64,000 nucleotides of DNA from Paraescarpia echinospica. Its lineage: Eukaryota > Annelida > Polychaeta > Sabellida > Siboglinidae. The notes under the pieces were generated by a model. That model saw only the letters and a program-made list of their open reading frames with translations, made no database searches and was not told the DNA's origin. This document shows positions 42,552 through 53,599 of this stretch, piece after piece. How positions within the stretch are numbered: position 1 is the stretch's first letter; every line of letters begins with the position of its first letter. Where the stretch lies: positions 10,127,637 to 10,191,636 of the forward strand of contig CM034543.1 of NCBI GenBank assembly GCA_020002185.1. The letters run 5' to 3'. The position numbers and the translations under genes are program-made.

Positions 42552-44864
42552 ATGCCTCCACATCCTAATGTACGAGCCGCAGAACTTCAACAGAAGGTGA
42601 TACAAAATCATCTTCAAGTCGGACTGTACTTTCTTAAGAAGGTAGAAGTGAAAGGCACATGGACCAGTCAAGGCATGAGTCAGTTTGAATTTGATAGATG
42701 GAAGACGACGATGGCAGAAATAAAACAGGATGAGACGTTCCTCACAAGAATACGATCTGTTTGCTTGTGAAGCCAAGTTCCACAAGAATTGCCGCCTGAA
42801 CTATATGAGAAAACCTGATAAATGGCGAAGTACAGATGAAGACGCACGTGTTAACCAGTTCAACTTGATGGAAGCCAATGAAAAGGCATTTAACATAGTA
42901 TGTTGCATGGTGGAGAAGGATGTCCTGCATGATCGGAAGATGGTGAAATTGGCTGACCTGCAACAAGTGTACATATCCAGTCTAGAGAATAGCGAGCACA
43001 GTAATCCTGACTATCGGTGTGAGAAATTAAAACTTAAACTTGAAACCCATGAACCCTTTAAAGGCCGACTGTCCTTTTGCGATATGGGGAAGTTCCTGTC
43101 AAGCATAGGCTATGATTCACATATTGAAATCAACACTGCCGTTAAACATGCCTTCCAGTTGGGATCAACTGATGCTGTCAAGACCACTGGTACATATCTT
43201 CGACAGACTATCTAGGATGGGTTTGCTGAAGCACCTGAACTTAAATGGCCACCAACCCCCCGTGATTGTGACAGAATTTACACTATCGTACCAGACACAC
43301 TCCAGAAAATGTTATGTTATGTCATAACTGGGATGGCAGCTCCCACATCATCCCGCACAGAGAGACGTGTTCTGTCAATTGGACAGGAATTCTGCCGGGC
43401 AACAACCAATGGATCGTGGAAGCTGCCAAAACAAATCTTCATGAGCATGTCCATGCGTCATATATTCAAAAGTGAAAAACTCGTAATTCTCTTGAATAGA
43501 ATGGGACACTGTGAAAGCTACTCTTTTTCATTGGAGCTGGAGACTGCGTTAGCTCAACCTGTCATGCAGTCGTCTACTCTTCTCTCCTACCAGATTGTCA
43601 GGTCACCACCAGGGCCAACGGTATTCCGTTCAGAATTTTATAATTCCGAACAGCTTCTGTATGAAAGACAGGAAAAGGATAGGATCAGTTCACACAGCTG
43701 ATGGCATCATGTTACAGGAAGTTGGCAGTGATGATCTGGTGACTGTCGTGAGATACCATCTCAAACAAGGAAAAAAGAGAGGTCCCTGAACCTGAAGGAG
43801 TCGGCCACACTAGAGAGAAGCTGATTCTGAAAGGAGAGGCAACCAAGAGGCCACCTGATTGGAACTCATTCTTGTCCAATGGTGAAAACAAGTATCAGTT
43901 CATCAAACTGCTTCTGAAGCTGTGGCAGAGTGATGGATACGCATCAAAACTGCATGGAATACAAGTGATCTTCATATGTGAGGAGAATGCCATTCTGCTG
44001 ACTTCCAATGATGGCCGGACGACAGTAACCCATGAACTGTCCCTTCTGGAGTCACCACAGGAGGAAACTGACACAAGAGTTATCCTCTGTGTTAATTACG
44101 CGAGGAGTAGGTTCGTGTGAAGAGCCCAGATCCAGACATCTTCTTCGTTCATCTGCACTACGCTGCATCAATTGGAGACATCACCATTTTGTTTGACACT
44201 GGTGTAAGAAATAAGCAAAGATTGATTGATGTCAGTCAAGGATTTGATATCGGCCAACACAAATGTTCGGCTCTGATGGTTCTGCATGCTTTCAGTGGAT
44301 ATGACAGCACTAGTGCTTTCCGAGTTATTGGCAAACTCAAACCAGTGAAACCTCTACTGAATATTCTAAATACATTCATATACTCAAGAAGCTGGAAGAT
44401 ACATGGGACCTACCTGAAGAAAGGATTGATGAAATGGACAGCTTCACTTGTGCTGTGTATGGTAGAGCATCAAAGGTGTCAAAAGTTGATAACTTCAGGC
44501 TAATTCGTATGAATGAGCTGTGTGCCATGGATAACCGTGTTATTCCTTCAGGTGATATTGATATGGCCAATCTACCACCATGCAATCGCAGTCTCACCCA
44601 GCATGTCAGAAGAGTCAGCTATCAAGATGGCATATGGAAGAGAACACATATTCCTGAGCCGGACCCAAGGTGAGCAGAAGTCATGGCTGGAACATCAGTA
44701 ATGGAAGCATTGAGCCACTCTGGTATGATGGAGATGTGCTGCCACGTGAACTGGCTGATATAGCTCAGGTAGACCCCGACCACAGTGATAGTGATGACGA
44801 GTCTGACGTGGACATGTCTGATGGGATGGAACTATATGCTGACAGAGACAGTGATTATGACTGA
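42552..44864 (+). pseudogene. transposase-like protein with PIN/FEN1-like nuclease motifs, frameshifted
   Basis: Pieces in order: a Cys/His start (FACEAKFHKNCRLNYMRKPD, 42767), VCCMVEKDVLHDRKMVKLAD, GRLSFCDMGKFLSSIGYD, a TAG at 43213-43215, then SSRTERRVLSIGQEFCRATT, NGSWKLPKQIFMSMSMRHIF and LLNRMGHCESYSFSLELETA. After a frameshift near 43680 come TADGIMLQEVG and SKLHGIQVIFICEENAILLT; then EETDTRVILCVNYA (44061), SPDPDIFFVHLHYA (44123) and HAFSGYDSTSAFRVIGK (44285). The tail is DMANLPPCNRSLTQHVRRVS and WNISNGSIEPLWYDGDVLPR, ending acidic. The E-E-x-D, S-x-D-x-D and G-x-D-x-T-S blocks in this order resemble the acidic active site and H3TH loop of FEN1/XPG nucleases. At least four frame breaks. 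Confidence 0.6.
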
Positions 44865-45298
44865 GCATCAAAATGTGACTAATGTAATTGGTTATGTAGC
44901 TATCAATGTTTGGCAAGTGTCCGTACATCAACCTAGATATTGTATGTCACTGCATAGAATTAAGATGTGAATAACTTTTTGGCATCTAACTACATTTTGT
45001 TTTATCAATGGCTAGCATCTAAATTAATGTAATACATACGTAATTCGCTTTAAACTTAATTATCATATTTTGAGAAACTGGCTTTCGATTTGTCTGTACT
45101 GTTGACATTTGTCACATCTTAATTCACGAGTTTTGGATACCATATTAAGCTTATATACATGTACATTATATGAAATATGTAGTGCTTTCTTTCGTGCATC
45201 TGAAATTAATCTGGCGTAAATGAACACCTGAAAACACACACATAATCTAGACAGTTTTGACATGTGTGCCAGTCAGGACTATACATGGTTATCTTTGC

Positions 45299-45868
45299 GT
45301 TACGCCTCTTGATCCGCGACATTACGGTTATCTTTGAAGCATCATATCTAATCCATTTGTAATGACAGAAAGACAATTCTGGTATCAAATGAAAGATATG
45401 ATGCTGCAGAGTGTTATGCATTATTATTTTGATCTTAAAGAGGCCATGGGATCAAGAGAAATTAGTATATCTGACAAAAATAATGATGTCATCTATACGG
45501 TCACGAGTGAGAATGGGGTATAGTTATTCTATGTTAATTAGGGCACATGCCATAATAGTAAATATCTATTGAATGCTATTATAATGATCAGCAGATGAAA
45601 ACCTTCAATTCGACAATTCATAAATACATTTGAGACATTTATGACTATGCAATGACGATTGTGGTGTGGGTGATTAAATACCACGCGACATTGATGACAA
45701 ATACGATATTTCAGGGTACCATCCAAGATAGGTTGGAAATGGATAGTGAGACCCAACTTTTTCACTGTTACCACTTGAAATAATCTTCAAGGGACCCCAA
45801 AGCTTAACAAAAATTGGTTGGTAGAGTTGTGTTGGGGTGCATGAGGGGCATACCTGGCCCATGGCCTA
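45299..45868. repeat. right terminal inverted repeat
   Basis: Inverted copy of the left TIR without the CR1 insertion. Outer end is CATGGCCTA at 45860-45868. Confidence 0.88.
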
Positions 45869-46180
45869 GTACAGGTGCTAGCTTGTCCCTCTCAGAAGCC
45901 AGAAAAAGTAGACTGAAATACAAGAGGGGCACAACAATCAAAGTACAACCCACAGCTGTGAGTCGTCGAACAACTGTTGTTGGGGTCACAGATGCCTCCA
46001 TGCTGGTAGAAAAGTGAGCAGTGCCTGTGACACAAACAAACGGAAAGTTAGTGATAGCTGCCAATTAATGCCCAAGAAGAAACATGGAAAGGCGGCCCGT
46101 TCTCTTAGCCAGTGTGTGGCGAACAATGAAAACATTGGCAGAAACAAGTCTTCCAAATGGTAGACATAAAAGGTAGATGT
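45869..46180 (+). pseudogene. fragment of an unidentified repetitive protein (IKVQPTAVSRR motif)
   Basis: Reads KYKRGTTIKVQPTAVSRRTT, then after a frameshift KKKHGKAARSLSQCVANNEN. The IKVQPT-A-SRR block followed by a basic stretch and H-LS-CV is a C-terminal ending I have seen in repetitive invertebrate proteins. Its function is not known to me. Frame broken; flanks the transposon on the right. Confidence 0.35.
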
Positions 46181-47069
46181 TTTGTAAGTGGGTCAGACAT
46201 CCAATCCATGGTTATGAAATGCAACCAACCTCCTGTTGCACCTCCTATTGCTTGAGCAGTTGTCATCAAAGCCTTTGTACAGCGTGGTCCGATAAAATGT
46301 TGTATACCCAGAATATTTTTGCGCCATCATTTCTTCAAGGGAGAGTGTGAAGTTTTCTCAAAAGTTGTGCTTTGTTACATTGGAAGACTTTGAATACCTC
46401 AATAGATTCCATTTAAAATAAAAATGCCCCAAGTTTATTAGTTAATCTTAGGATATTTTCATTGGGCTACCATGTAGGCAATGTGCTGAGATGGATACTA
46501 CTGTTATGATGTTACACTACAGGATTAAGTTGCCCCAGTGTCTTTTATACTTTATGATATGTATGATCATCTTTGATCTGCACCCATGTCTGCGTGAAAC
46601 AATGAATGTAACTAATAAGGGGTTAATCACTCTGATCAACTGTTTCTTGAGTGTACAGTACATGTACATAGGACACGTAGCATGGAGCCCAGTATGAGAC
46701 CGCCTCGCTTACAGCATTTTACAAGACCATTTGACCTGGGAACTTCAAACTTGCTGTGTGGAAACCTTATGGCTGTAAAACAGTTTTTTTGCAAATCCCT
46801 TTGTATTCGTGGTAGTTCATATCATAATACAGTGGCATTAGTCAGGATAAAATGAGTTGAGACATGTGATGCAGACTTAGTTGAATTTAGAAATGCTGTT
46901 GCTGAGTAGGACGCAGAATATGGAGGAAACAAGAATTGTGTCATGTTGTCTTTGGAATATCCACAATGAATTTTTTGCCTTACTCTTGTGTGAACAAACT
47001 ACGTTATGAACAGACTGGACGAGAATACAGGCTTTTTTTTACAAGATACTAAAATATTCATTTATGAAC
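46181..47069. other. no gene recognised
   Basis: AT-rich DNA with short frames only. Confidence 0.5.
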
Positions 47070-47245
47070 CAATGAATTTCTTCTGTGTTTTTTACTACAG
47101 TTCATTTGCATTTGGCACCAAATCTTTTTTTCCCACTTGCTTTCTCTGCTGAGCACCTGAAGTTTTGGATTGTTAATAATAACCGCATATCCATACTGAT
47201 GAAGCTCCAATCTATCTAGTACCCAGTATTAAAAATCAGTGCAAA
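47070..47245 (+). repeat. dispersed repeat, copy 1 of 2
   Basis: Matches 48785-48947: TGTGTTTTTTACTACAGTTC, then CAATAACCGCATATCCATAC-type and AGTATTAAAAATCAGTGCAA blocks in the same order, about 85 percent identical by eye. Both copies lie upstream of globin copy 2. Confidence 0.8.
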
Positions 47246-47520
47246 CATTGCAAAGGAAAGATTCCATCAAGTGTCCAGTCACGAGGAAAATAAAGAGAAA
47301 AAAAATAGAAAACAATATTTATTCAGAAATCAGACAGTGCATGTATTGAATATTACAAATACAATTTTTTCTTCATCTGTGATTAAGCCTAGTATTTTTT
47401 TTGTAAAACTGAAAAAAATATAAAAGTAAATGTTAACTTAATATCAAAAATGTTGAAAGTAAGATAAAAATAGAAAAAATGCTAAAAATGAAGGGAGGAA
47501 AAAAGAAAGGAAAATATTTT

Positions 47521-47597
47521 AGTTCCAAACAAACTCGAACCTGCGCGATGGGACATGTACGTATTTCCCGTCCATCGTCTTACCCACTGCGCCAAAG
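47521..47597 (-). mobile_element. tRNA-derived SINE-like sequence
   Basis: On the minus strand, TGGCGCAGTGGG (47583-47594 complement) matches a polymerase III A box and GGTTCGAGTTT (47532-47542 complement) a B box, 41 bp apart. The bases between form an 8-bp imperfect hairpin (GATGG-AC/GT-CCATC). The acceptor stem does not pair and there is no CCA-ready 3' end, so this is a tRNA-derived repeat or pseudo-tRNA rather than a working tRNA gene. Confidence 0.5.
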
Positions 47598-47792
47598 TTA
47601 TCTAAAATAATTGACCAATCAGGTGCGTCGAAATTTTTCCTGTGGCAATCCTGTTTGGGAATTAAAAACTCGCTGCCATGCCCATAAAATGTATACCCAG
47701 GCCCGTTTATAAAAAGCCCGGCCCGGCTTGGCCCGCGCAGGGCACTAACACATATACACTCCCGGCTGCGGCCTGGTTGGCTCTTAAATTTG

Positions 47793-47794
<2 letters not shown>

Positions 47795-47869
<75 letters not shown>

Positions 47870-47880
47870 GGTGTGTGTGT
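47795..47880. repeat. (GT)n microsatellite
   Basis: Over 30 GT units with one GCGCGG interruption, followed by a GA-rich tract to about 47947. Confidence 0.95.
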
Positions 47881-47960
47881 GAGTGTTGAGAGAGAGGAGA
47901 GACGAGAGGGAGATAAAGGAGAGAGAGGGGGGAGAGGAGAGAGAGTGTGTAGATGCGCTT

Positions 47961-48013
47961 ACAACCACGAATAGGTCGTTATAAAGGACGCTACCAAGAA
48001 TTGGTCAACATGT
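47961..48013 (+). repeat. 53-bp promoter-proximal direct repeat, unit 1
   Basis: ACAACCACGAATAGGTC through GGACGCTACCAAGAATTGGT repeats 340 bp downstream (48301-48353). It contains ATTGG, an inverted CCAAT box. Confidence 0.85.
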
Positions 48014-48300
48014 ATTTAATTCATATGAACATATCTATAGGTGTGTGTATTCGAATACATATATGCACATTGCACCTAAATTGCCCCGAGTAGTTGCCGA
48101 TATATACCAAAATATACGCGATAGGTAAACGTGAATGCTGCGATAAAAACCTAGCCTCGAAATGATACCCTTGTCTAGGGAACTTCTGTATAATGTTGTT
48201 TTGAAAAACAGACCCTTGATCTAGGGAGCCTCGGTAAATAATGACCCTTGAAGTCAACACATCCACAGTATTGCTAGCATAGGCAGTGCCCACCCGGGGT

Positions 48301-48353
48301 ACAACCACGAATAGGTCAATATATAGGACGCTACCAAGAATTGGTCAATATGT
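48301..48353 (+). repeat. 53-bp promoter-proximal direct repeat, unit 2
   Basis: Second unit, ending about 45 bp before the TATA-like box of globin copy 2; it too carries inverted CCAAT. Five or so differences from unit 1. Confidence 0.85.
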
Positions 48354-48397
48354 AGGACGCCTCCACAACGTGGCATAGCCAGCCAGCCTTTAGTTGT

Positions 48398-48406
48398 TTA
48401 TATAAG
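48398..48406 (+). promoter_or_regulatory. TATA box, globin copy 2
   Basis: TTATATAAG, about 30 bp before the conserved AAGATAACGTTGT block that begins the inferred untranslated exon. Confidence 0.5.
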
Positions 48407-48433
48407 TCGCATTGGATGAGGAACGGATTGACA

Positions 48434-48597
48434 AGATAACGTTGTGACAACGCAAACATGTTTCTGCACGTGACCACCGGAGAGACTATTTATTCCATGC
48501 TACGTTAAAAACCGGTAGACTCATCGCTTCTAATCAGACGCCATTGTCTACCGGTGAGAAGACGTCGTGAGGCTACACACATAGAGATCCGTTGGCC
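48434..48597 (+). other. inferred 5' untranslated exon, globin copy 2
   Basis: Conserved with 14740-14986 and ending at GGCC|GTGAGT. The downstream coding exon begins after TTTTCCTTTGCAG, so an intron of about 1.2 kb (48598-49826) is likely in the leader. Confidence 0.5.
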
Positions 48598-48667
48598 GTG
48601 AGTGTGGGTAACTTATCCTCTTTGATTGGCGAACATTACCTCATGCCTAAGTCATTCGATCCTGTGT

Positions 48668-48675
48668 TTATATAT

Positions 48676-48725
<50 letters not shown>

Positions 48726-48770
48726 GTATATATGTATACATATATATATATATATATTGATATATATATA
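48668..48770. repeat. (TA)n microsatellite
   Basis: About 100 bp of nearly pure TA in the leader intron of globin copy 2. Confidence 0.95.
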
Positions 48771-48784
48771 CATTTCTGAATAAA

Positions 48785-48947
48785 TTAATTTCTTATGTGT
48801 TTTTTACTACAGTTCTTAGGCATTTGACAACATATCCTTTTTTCTCCCACTTGTTTTCTCTGATGTTTTTGAATGTTTACAATAACCGCATATCCATACT
48901 GATGAAGCTCCCATCTATCTAATACCCAGTATTAAAAATCAGTGCAA
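48785..48947 (+). repeat. dispersed repeat, copy 2 of 2
   Basis: Partner of 47070-47245; it lies between the TA and GT tracts. Confidence 0.8.
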
Positions 48948-48962
48948 AAATATATATGTATA

Positions 48963-49259
<297 letters not shown>

Positions 49260-49829
49260 TACAGATCAGTGAGTGGTACGAAACAGTATTTTGGTATAGG
49301 AATGACAACGCCATTGTTATTTACGATATTTAAACTGTGAACTAACGTAACGTAACGAAATGTTTGACGGTCTCGGGCCTCCGGGACGGCAGTAATTTCG
49401 AACACTGGATATGTAGAAAAATGCTAGGAATTTACAAAAAAAATAACATTTTCAATTTAATATTAATAAGCATTATTGTTATCTTCGTTAGGTTAGCCAC
49501 GGTCCTATAAAAGTTCACAATTACTCCACTACCACTATGCGGGGCCTTTTGAAAACTTGTTACAAATATTACTAGAGTCGTTATGTAATACCACAACGCC
49601 AGCGTGACATGACTAGGATCGGGTATGCGATGTCGTGGACATAAGATTGCAAATGTGTTTTGATGTTTAATATAGCTCTCAAATATAATGCAAATATGGG
49701 CGTCGTCATTTTAATTGATATTATCCAGCAAAGGTGCCACCGGTTAGTTCAGATAGTTTATAAACATGTGTCATGCCTGAGAAGCAAGCGATACATTTGC
49801 GACCCATACTCTGTTTTCCTTTGCAGATA

Positions 49830-50011
49830 ATGCATCGTCTCGCACCATTTCTTCTGGTTGTGGTCTGCGGCGCCACCGCCACGCTGGGTAGAACATTCTG
49901 CTCTCGAGACGACGCCGACATCGCTATAGCCCAGTGGACGCAGGGTTTCGGCATCGGCGGCAATATCAACCCGAAGGCTGTTATTACCGGATCCACAGGT
50001 TTTTTTGTTAG
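49830..50011 (+). CDS. extracellular globin copy 2, first coding exon
   Basis: ATG 49830 follows the acceptor CTGTTTTCCTTTGCAG by three bases. Signal peptide MHRLAPFLLVVVCGATATLG, then mature RTFCSRDDADIAIAQWTQGF. Annelid extracellular globins are secreted subunits of giant haemoglobin; the N-terminal Cys pairs with an H-helix Cys. The exon ends GTTAG|GTAGGT, leaving two bases of an Arg codon. Closely similar to copy 1 exon 1, with the same length and phase. Joined to 59715-59931 and 60698-60814 it encodes 171 residues, normal for a preglobin of this type. Confidence 0.9.
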
Positions 50012-50939
50012 GTAGGTGTGTAGTTATTGTATCATTATTTAATGAGTTATCTTCTTATAAACCTAAGAATCGATTGGAATTAACTGACAAAAGCAATTTC
50101 GCTTTTTGTCAAGTATGGTTTGTTTGTACGTGTGACGTACTGGTCGGATGACGTCATCATGCACACGTGACAGCTCGTCGTTTCCATTGTATCTTTTGAT
50201 TGGTGCTTTTTAGGGAAACCTGAAGCATCGATCAAAAGAGACGAGGGAAACTATGAGTAGTCATCCATAATATGGCACAACAGCAGTACCTGTATTCCTA
50301 GCTAGTCGATCTAGTGTATCGACGCCGCTGATCGTAATTTGTTTGTATTTTCAATGTACTCTTTTCGTGCGATCTGAAATCTAATCGACATCAGTTGGAA
50401 TTATATTGAAAGTAAAGCCCAACGTCGATGTTAAATTGTGACATTTGCATTAAGATGATTATGTATTCCTTCCTCTACAATGGGTACCAAGCATTCTACA
50501 AGTCTGTTTTCTTATCACCCTACTTGTCTTGAATGACTTGAATAAATGGATGAAATTTATTTAAACAACAACATATTTACATCACTTATACAGTGGCAAC
50601 AGTGCATATATCAATTAATACAAATTGTTGAATAAAGGGTAAAAAGAAGTGCAATACTTATAATGTTTACCTTTTTAATAGCTTTTTAACAACATAATAT
50701 GTTTATAAAGAAAGTGCAAGAAAAAAAATCAAAGTGCAACAACAATATTTTTTCATGATAATTTCCCATAAGTATTTTCTCTGCTATTTATGTCTTGCAT
50801 GTTAATGCATAATTTGGGTGTTATCTGCACAAAAAGCCGATAAACTATTATTGTGTTTACGCGAATCATTTTGCGCTTGTTGCCACGTGGATGATTAATT
50901 ATGCAGCCCGAGTATAATGAATATTCATGCACGTGCAGT
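50012..50939 (+). other. start of the 9.7-kb globin intron
   Basis: No gene. TGACGT-type sites cluster at 50133-50170 (TGTGACGTACTGG, GGATGACGTCATCATG), similar to the CRE-rich repeat at 17.2 kb. Confidence 0.45.
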
Positions 50940-51366
50940 GAACCACGCACAGACCGTTGACGTCAACCACACAGTCAACATGTCAGATTCCTAGGTGAGT
51001 TGATCCTAGCAATGGCATTGTAAATAAGCAATTTGTAGACATTTGTATATTGACATCTATTTTTTTAGATGTAGGAAGCGTATGCATTGATTATTTATCC
51101 TGCTTCCCAATGCAGTCAGCCGATCAACGTTTCGATTAAGTACATCAGTTTTTATCCATGAATAAATTTTTGAAAAATCTATTAATTGATCAGATCAAGT
51201 GTGAATAGCACATTTGATATTAATAGTACTTGCTAAAAAACATACAAAGTAAACATTTATTTTTGACATGTTACTTTACCGTTACTGTACACTTTTTGTG
51301 AGAATGTCCCATATGTATAATTACGTACAACATTAATTATTAGAGCAAGAATAAAGGAAAACAGGC

Positions 51367-51537
51367 AGAGCACTCTGGATAAGGTCGAACCTCCAGGAAC
51401 CCATTACAATACTGATAAGCGGAATTTCTGATAACTAGAAAGTTATCAGAAGGTCCCTTTGCCCAGGAACGAGGAAAAGATTGACTTATCTTAGCGAAAA
51501 TCAACTTATGTGAGTTCGAGTTATCTGGAGTGCTCTG
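51367..51537. mobile_element. 171-bp MITE-like element with 17-bp inverted ends
   Basis: CAGAGCACTCTGGATAA at the left and TTATCTGGAGTGCTCTG at the right are inverted copies with two mismatches. Non-coding; located in the globin intron, in what would be the intron of the candidate ncRNA. Confidence 0.6.
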
Positions 51538-51849
51538 TATATGACTATTGCATACAGGTAATTATGTAGAAGCAAATTAAAAGTTGGCCAAAATAATGGA
51601 TTGGGATTTTAGTCTGGCTGAATTAGCATAACAAGGTTCTCTTGTATTTCTTTTCTATTTAGCCAGCTGTACGCTTGGTGATAAGTCCCATAATATAATA
51701 TATAAACTGAATTAATCTACACAGTGTTGCATTACTTAACTCATATTTAGGCTCAGTTTCCTCAATTCAACTTTGTTTATTTGCAGGAACATTGGAATTA
51801 GCCGAGCTGATGGAAAGAGGAAATTGAAGAGCTCTACTAAACAGTACCA

Positions 51850-52177
51850 TTGAACAATGGGTCACCTGACATAAGTTGGTGCCTGACTTTGTTCTGCCCC
51901 TTTCTGTTCTGTGCGACATATACTGGGAAGTTGTACATCACTTTGTTTTTTTAAATGGATGTTCGCATCTGATAGCTTTGTGTATCAAAATGCGTTGCAG
52001 TGCAATTAATTGGACAATGTGTTAACTGACACAATAGTGAAGAAGATGTCTGACTTTATTCTGCCACGTTAGTTCCATGTGGCTTCTGCTGGAAATATAT
52101 ACAACACTACATGTTTCAAATGGATTTGTGCAATCGATCGATTTGTGCATCCAAATGCACAACATCCCGTCATTATG
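51850..52177 (+). repeat. diverged tandem duplication, about 160 bp per unit
   Basis: Units at about 51850-52010 and 52011-52177 share order: TTG-ACAATG, GCCTGACTTTGTTCTGCC against GTCTGACTTTATTCTGCC, a GGAA-TACA-C block and TTTGTG-ATC-AAATGC. Old duplication in the candidate ncRNA. Confidence 0.55.
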
Positions 52178-52850
52178 TTGCAAAATAGGAGTACATAATA
52201 ACGTTGATGCTTTTTTATGCTCTTCATGTTTGGATTGTGTTCTACAGCATATTCTTCAACATTTGTTAAGACAAATTTGTTTTAAGTGAACTATACTAGG
52301 AGTAGTGCAACAAAGGTGTCGACAAAGTTGCTTTTATAATAATTTTGAAAATTCATAAAATGTAAATGTTCCACAACATTCAACATGTTTTAGGGATCTT
52401 CTTAAGTTACATACACAAATAATTGAAAACAGTGTTTAAAAATATGCGTTACTTTCAAAGTTTTGTGATTTCATAACTATATTTCCATCATACAATGGCC
52501 ATTTTATTTGTAATCGAAACCGGAGTCCGACAGAAACAAATTCAATATATTTTATTCCAAATGATGGGCAGAACAAATAATTATTGCACTCCAAGTACAA
52601 AATAAAACAATTTGTTACACTGATGCAATATTTTTTTTTATTATATCGACAATAATATAATTATGTTCTTTATAGATCCACATTTTTCAAACTAAAATTA
52701 TACCTTACGTAGATAGAAAAGTACATAACCACCTATGTTATTTTAATATTGTACATTACTTATAGTGACGTATAATGTTGTATTTCTACTGCTCATGGAA
52801 ACAGCAGCTGGATTTATGGTGCAAATAAAATGGTTTCATTATTGAATGTT

Positions 52851-53599
52851 TCTCGGCTTTAATAAGTTTATGTTATCTAAACGTTTCATTAAAACTAAAC
52901 TTAACAATGTGTAGCCAGATGTAACTAGCGAAAAAAGAACATGCTAGTACCATAGGTGAGCTTTCGTATATTTTATATTCCAACAAAAACAATGCCAATT
53001 ATTCAATATGTCATGGGCGGGTTCGTGCGTGAAGAGCTGGTGTTTTTTCTTTTAAAACAATCTGTCTATCATGAGCTGCCGTTTTGTTCATTCTCCATTT
53101 ATTCCTTATATTTTCATTCTTTTCTTTGCTGAATCTGTGACATAAACATCAACTGGTCAACGTTTGCTTTTTAAAATGTTGTAGGTCACGACTCATTCGC
53201 ATGGCGGTGGCTAATCCAAATACACACATGATGATAGCGTTTTTCTTGCATCTATTAACTCGGCGTAGCTAATCGAAGTCTGACGGACAGTCCCGAATAT
53301 TCATGACCATGCCTTATACGGATCGTGAAGACGGGGCAAAAGTGGAAACGGCGCGTACGCGCAGTTATTTTTTCGATATATTGTCAGGGTCATTAGTGAT
53401 TATTAAAACATAATTCTAATGAAACAAAGGCATATATTTATATGACATAGTCATATTAACAGGATTATTTAATAATTGCGTACATTACAAAGATATTAAA
53501 ATTCTCAAATAATCGCTTTAACAGAAACACATACCGGCACACATCAGACTGGTACGTGCATAGTTGTGTATAAACCTACATTTATATCTGGTTGAATAA
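52851..53599. other. no gene recognised
   Basis: Globin intron DNA; no frames or elements that I recognise. Confidence 0.5.

Larger units (their letters stand above)
40971..45868 (+). mobile_element. DNA transposon with long terminal inverted repeats and nuclease-type transposase (Academ-like?)
   Basis: Both ends begin TAGGCCATGG-CCAG-TATGCCCCTC reading inward. The inverted repeats are about 570 bp after discounting a CR1 insertion on the left (40971-41878 and 45299-45868). The interior carries a decayed coding region on + (42552-44864) with Cys/His and FEN1/XPG-like nuclease motifs. Long TIRs plus an XPG-type nuclease in the transposase recall the Academ superfamily, but this is from memory. 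Possible target duplication: TA, included in the ends. Length 4.9 kb, or 4.6 kb without CR1. Confidence 0.6.
50940..52850 (+). ncRNA. candidate spliced non-coding transcript inside the globin intron
   Basis: A donor GATTCCTAG|GTGAGT at 50995 and an acceptor TTTATTTGCAG|GAACATT at 51785 would join a short first exon to a region ending with AATAAA at 52824. Upstream is a composite of CACGTG, ATTATGCA and TGAATATTCATGCA. The long exon contains no frame above 70 codons. Supported only by signals in the sequence. Confidence 0.25.

Noticed and set aside
47521..47597. Functional tRNA gene
   Set aside because: A and B boxes fit, but no acceptor stem or normal anticodon arm can be drawn.
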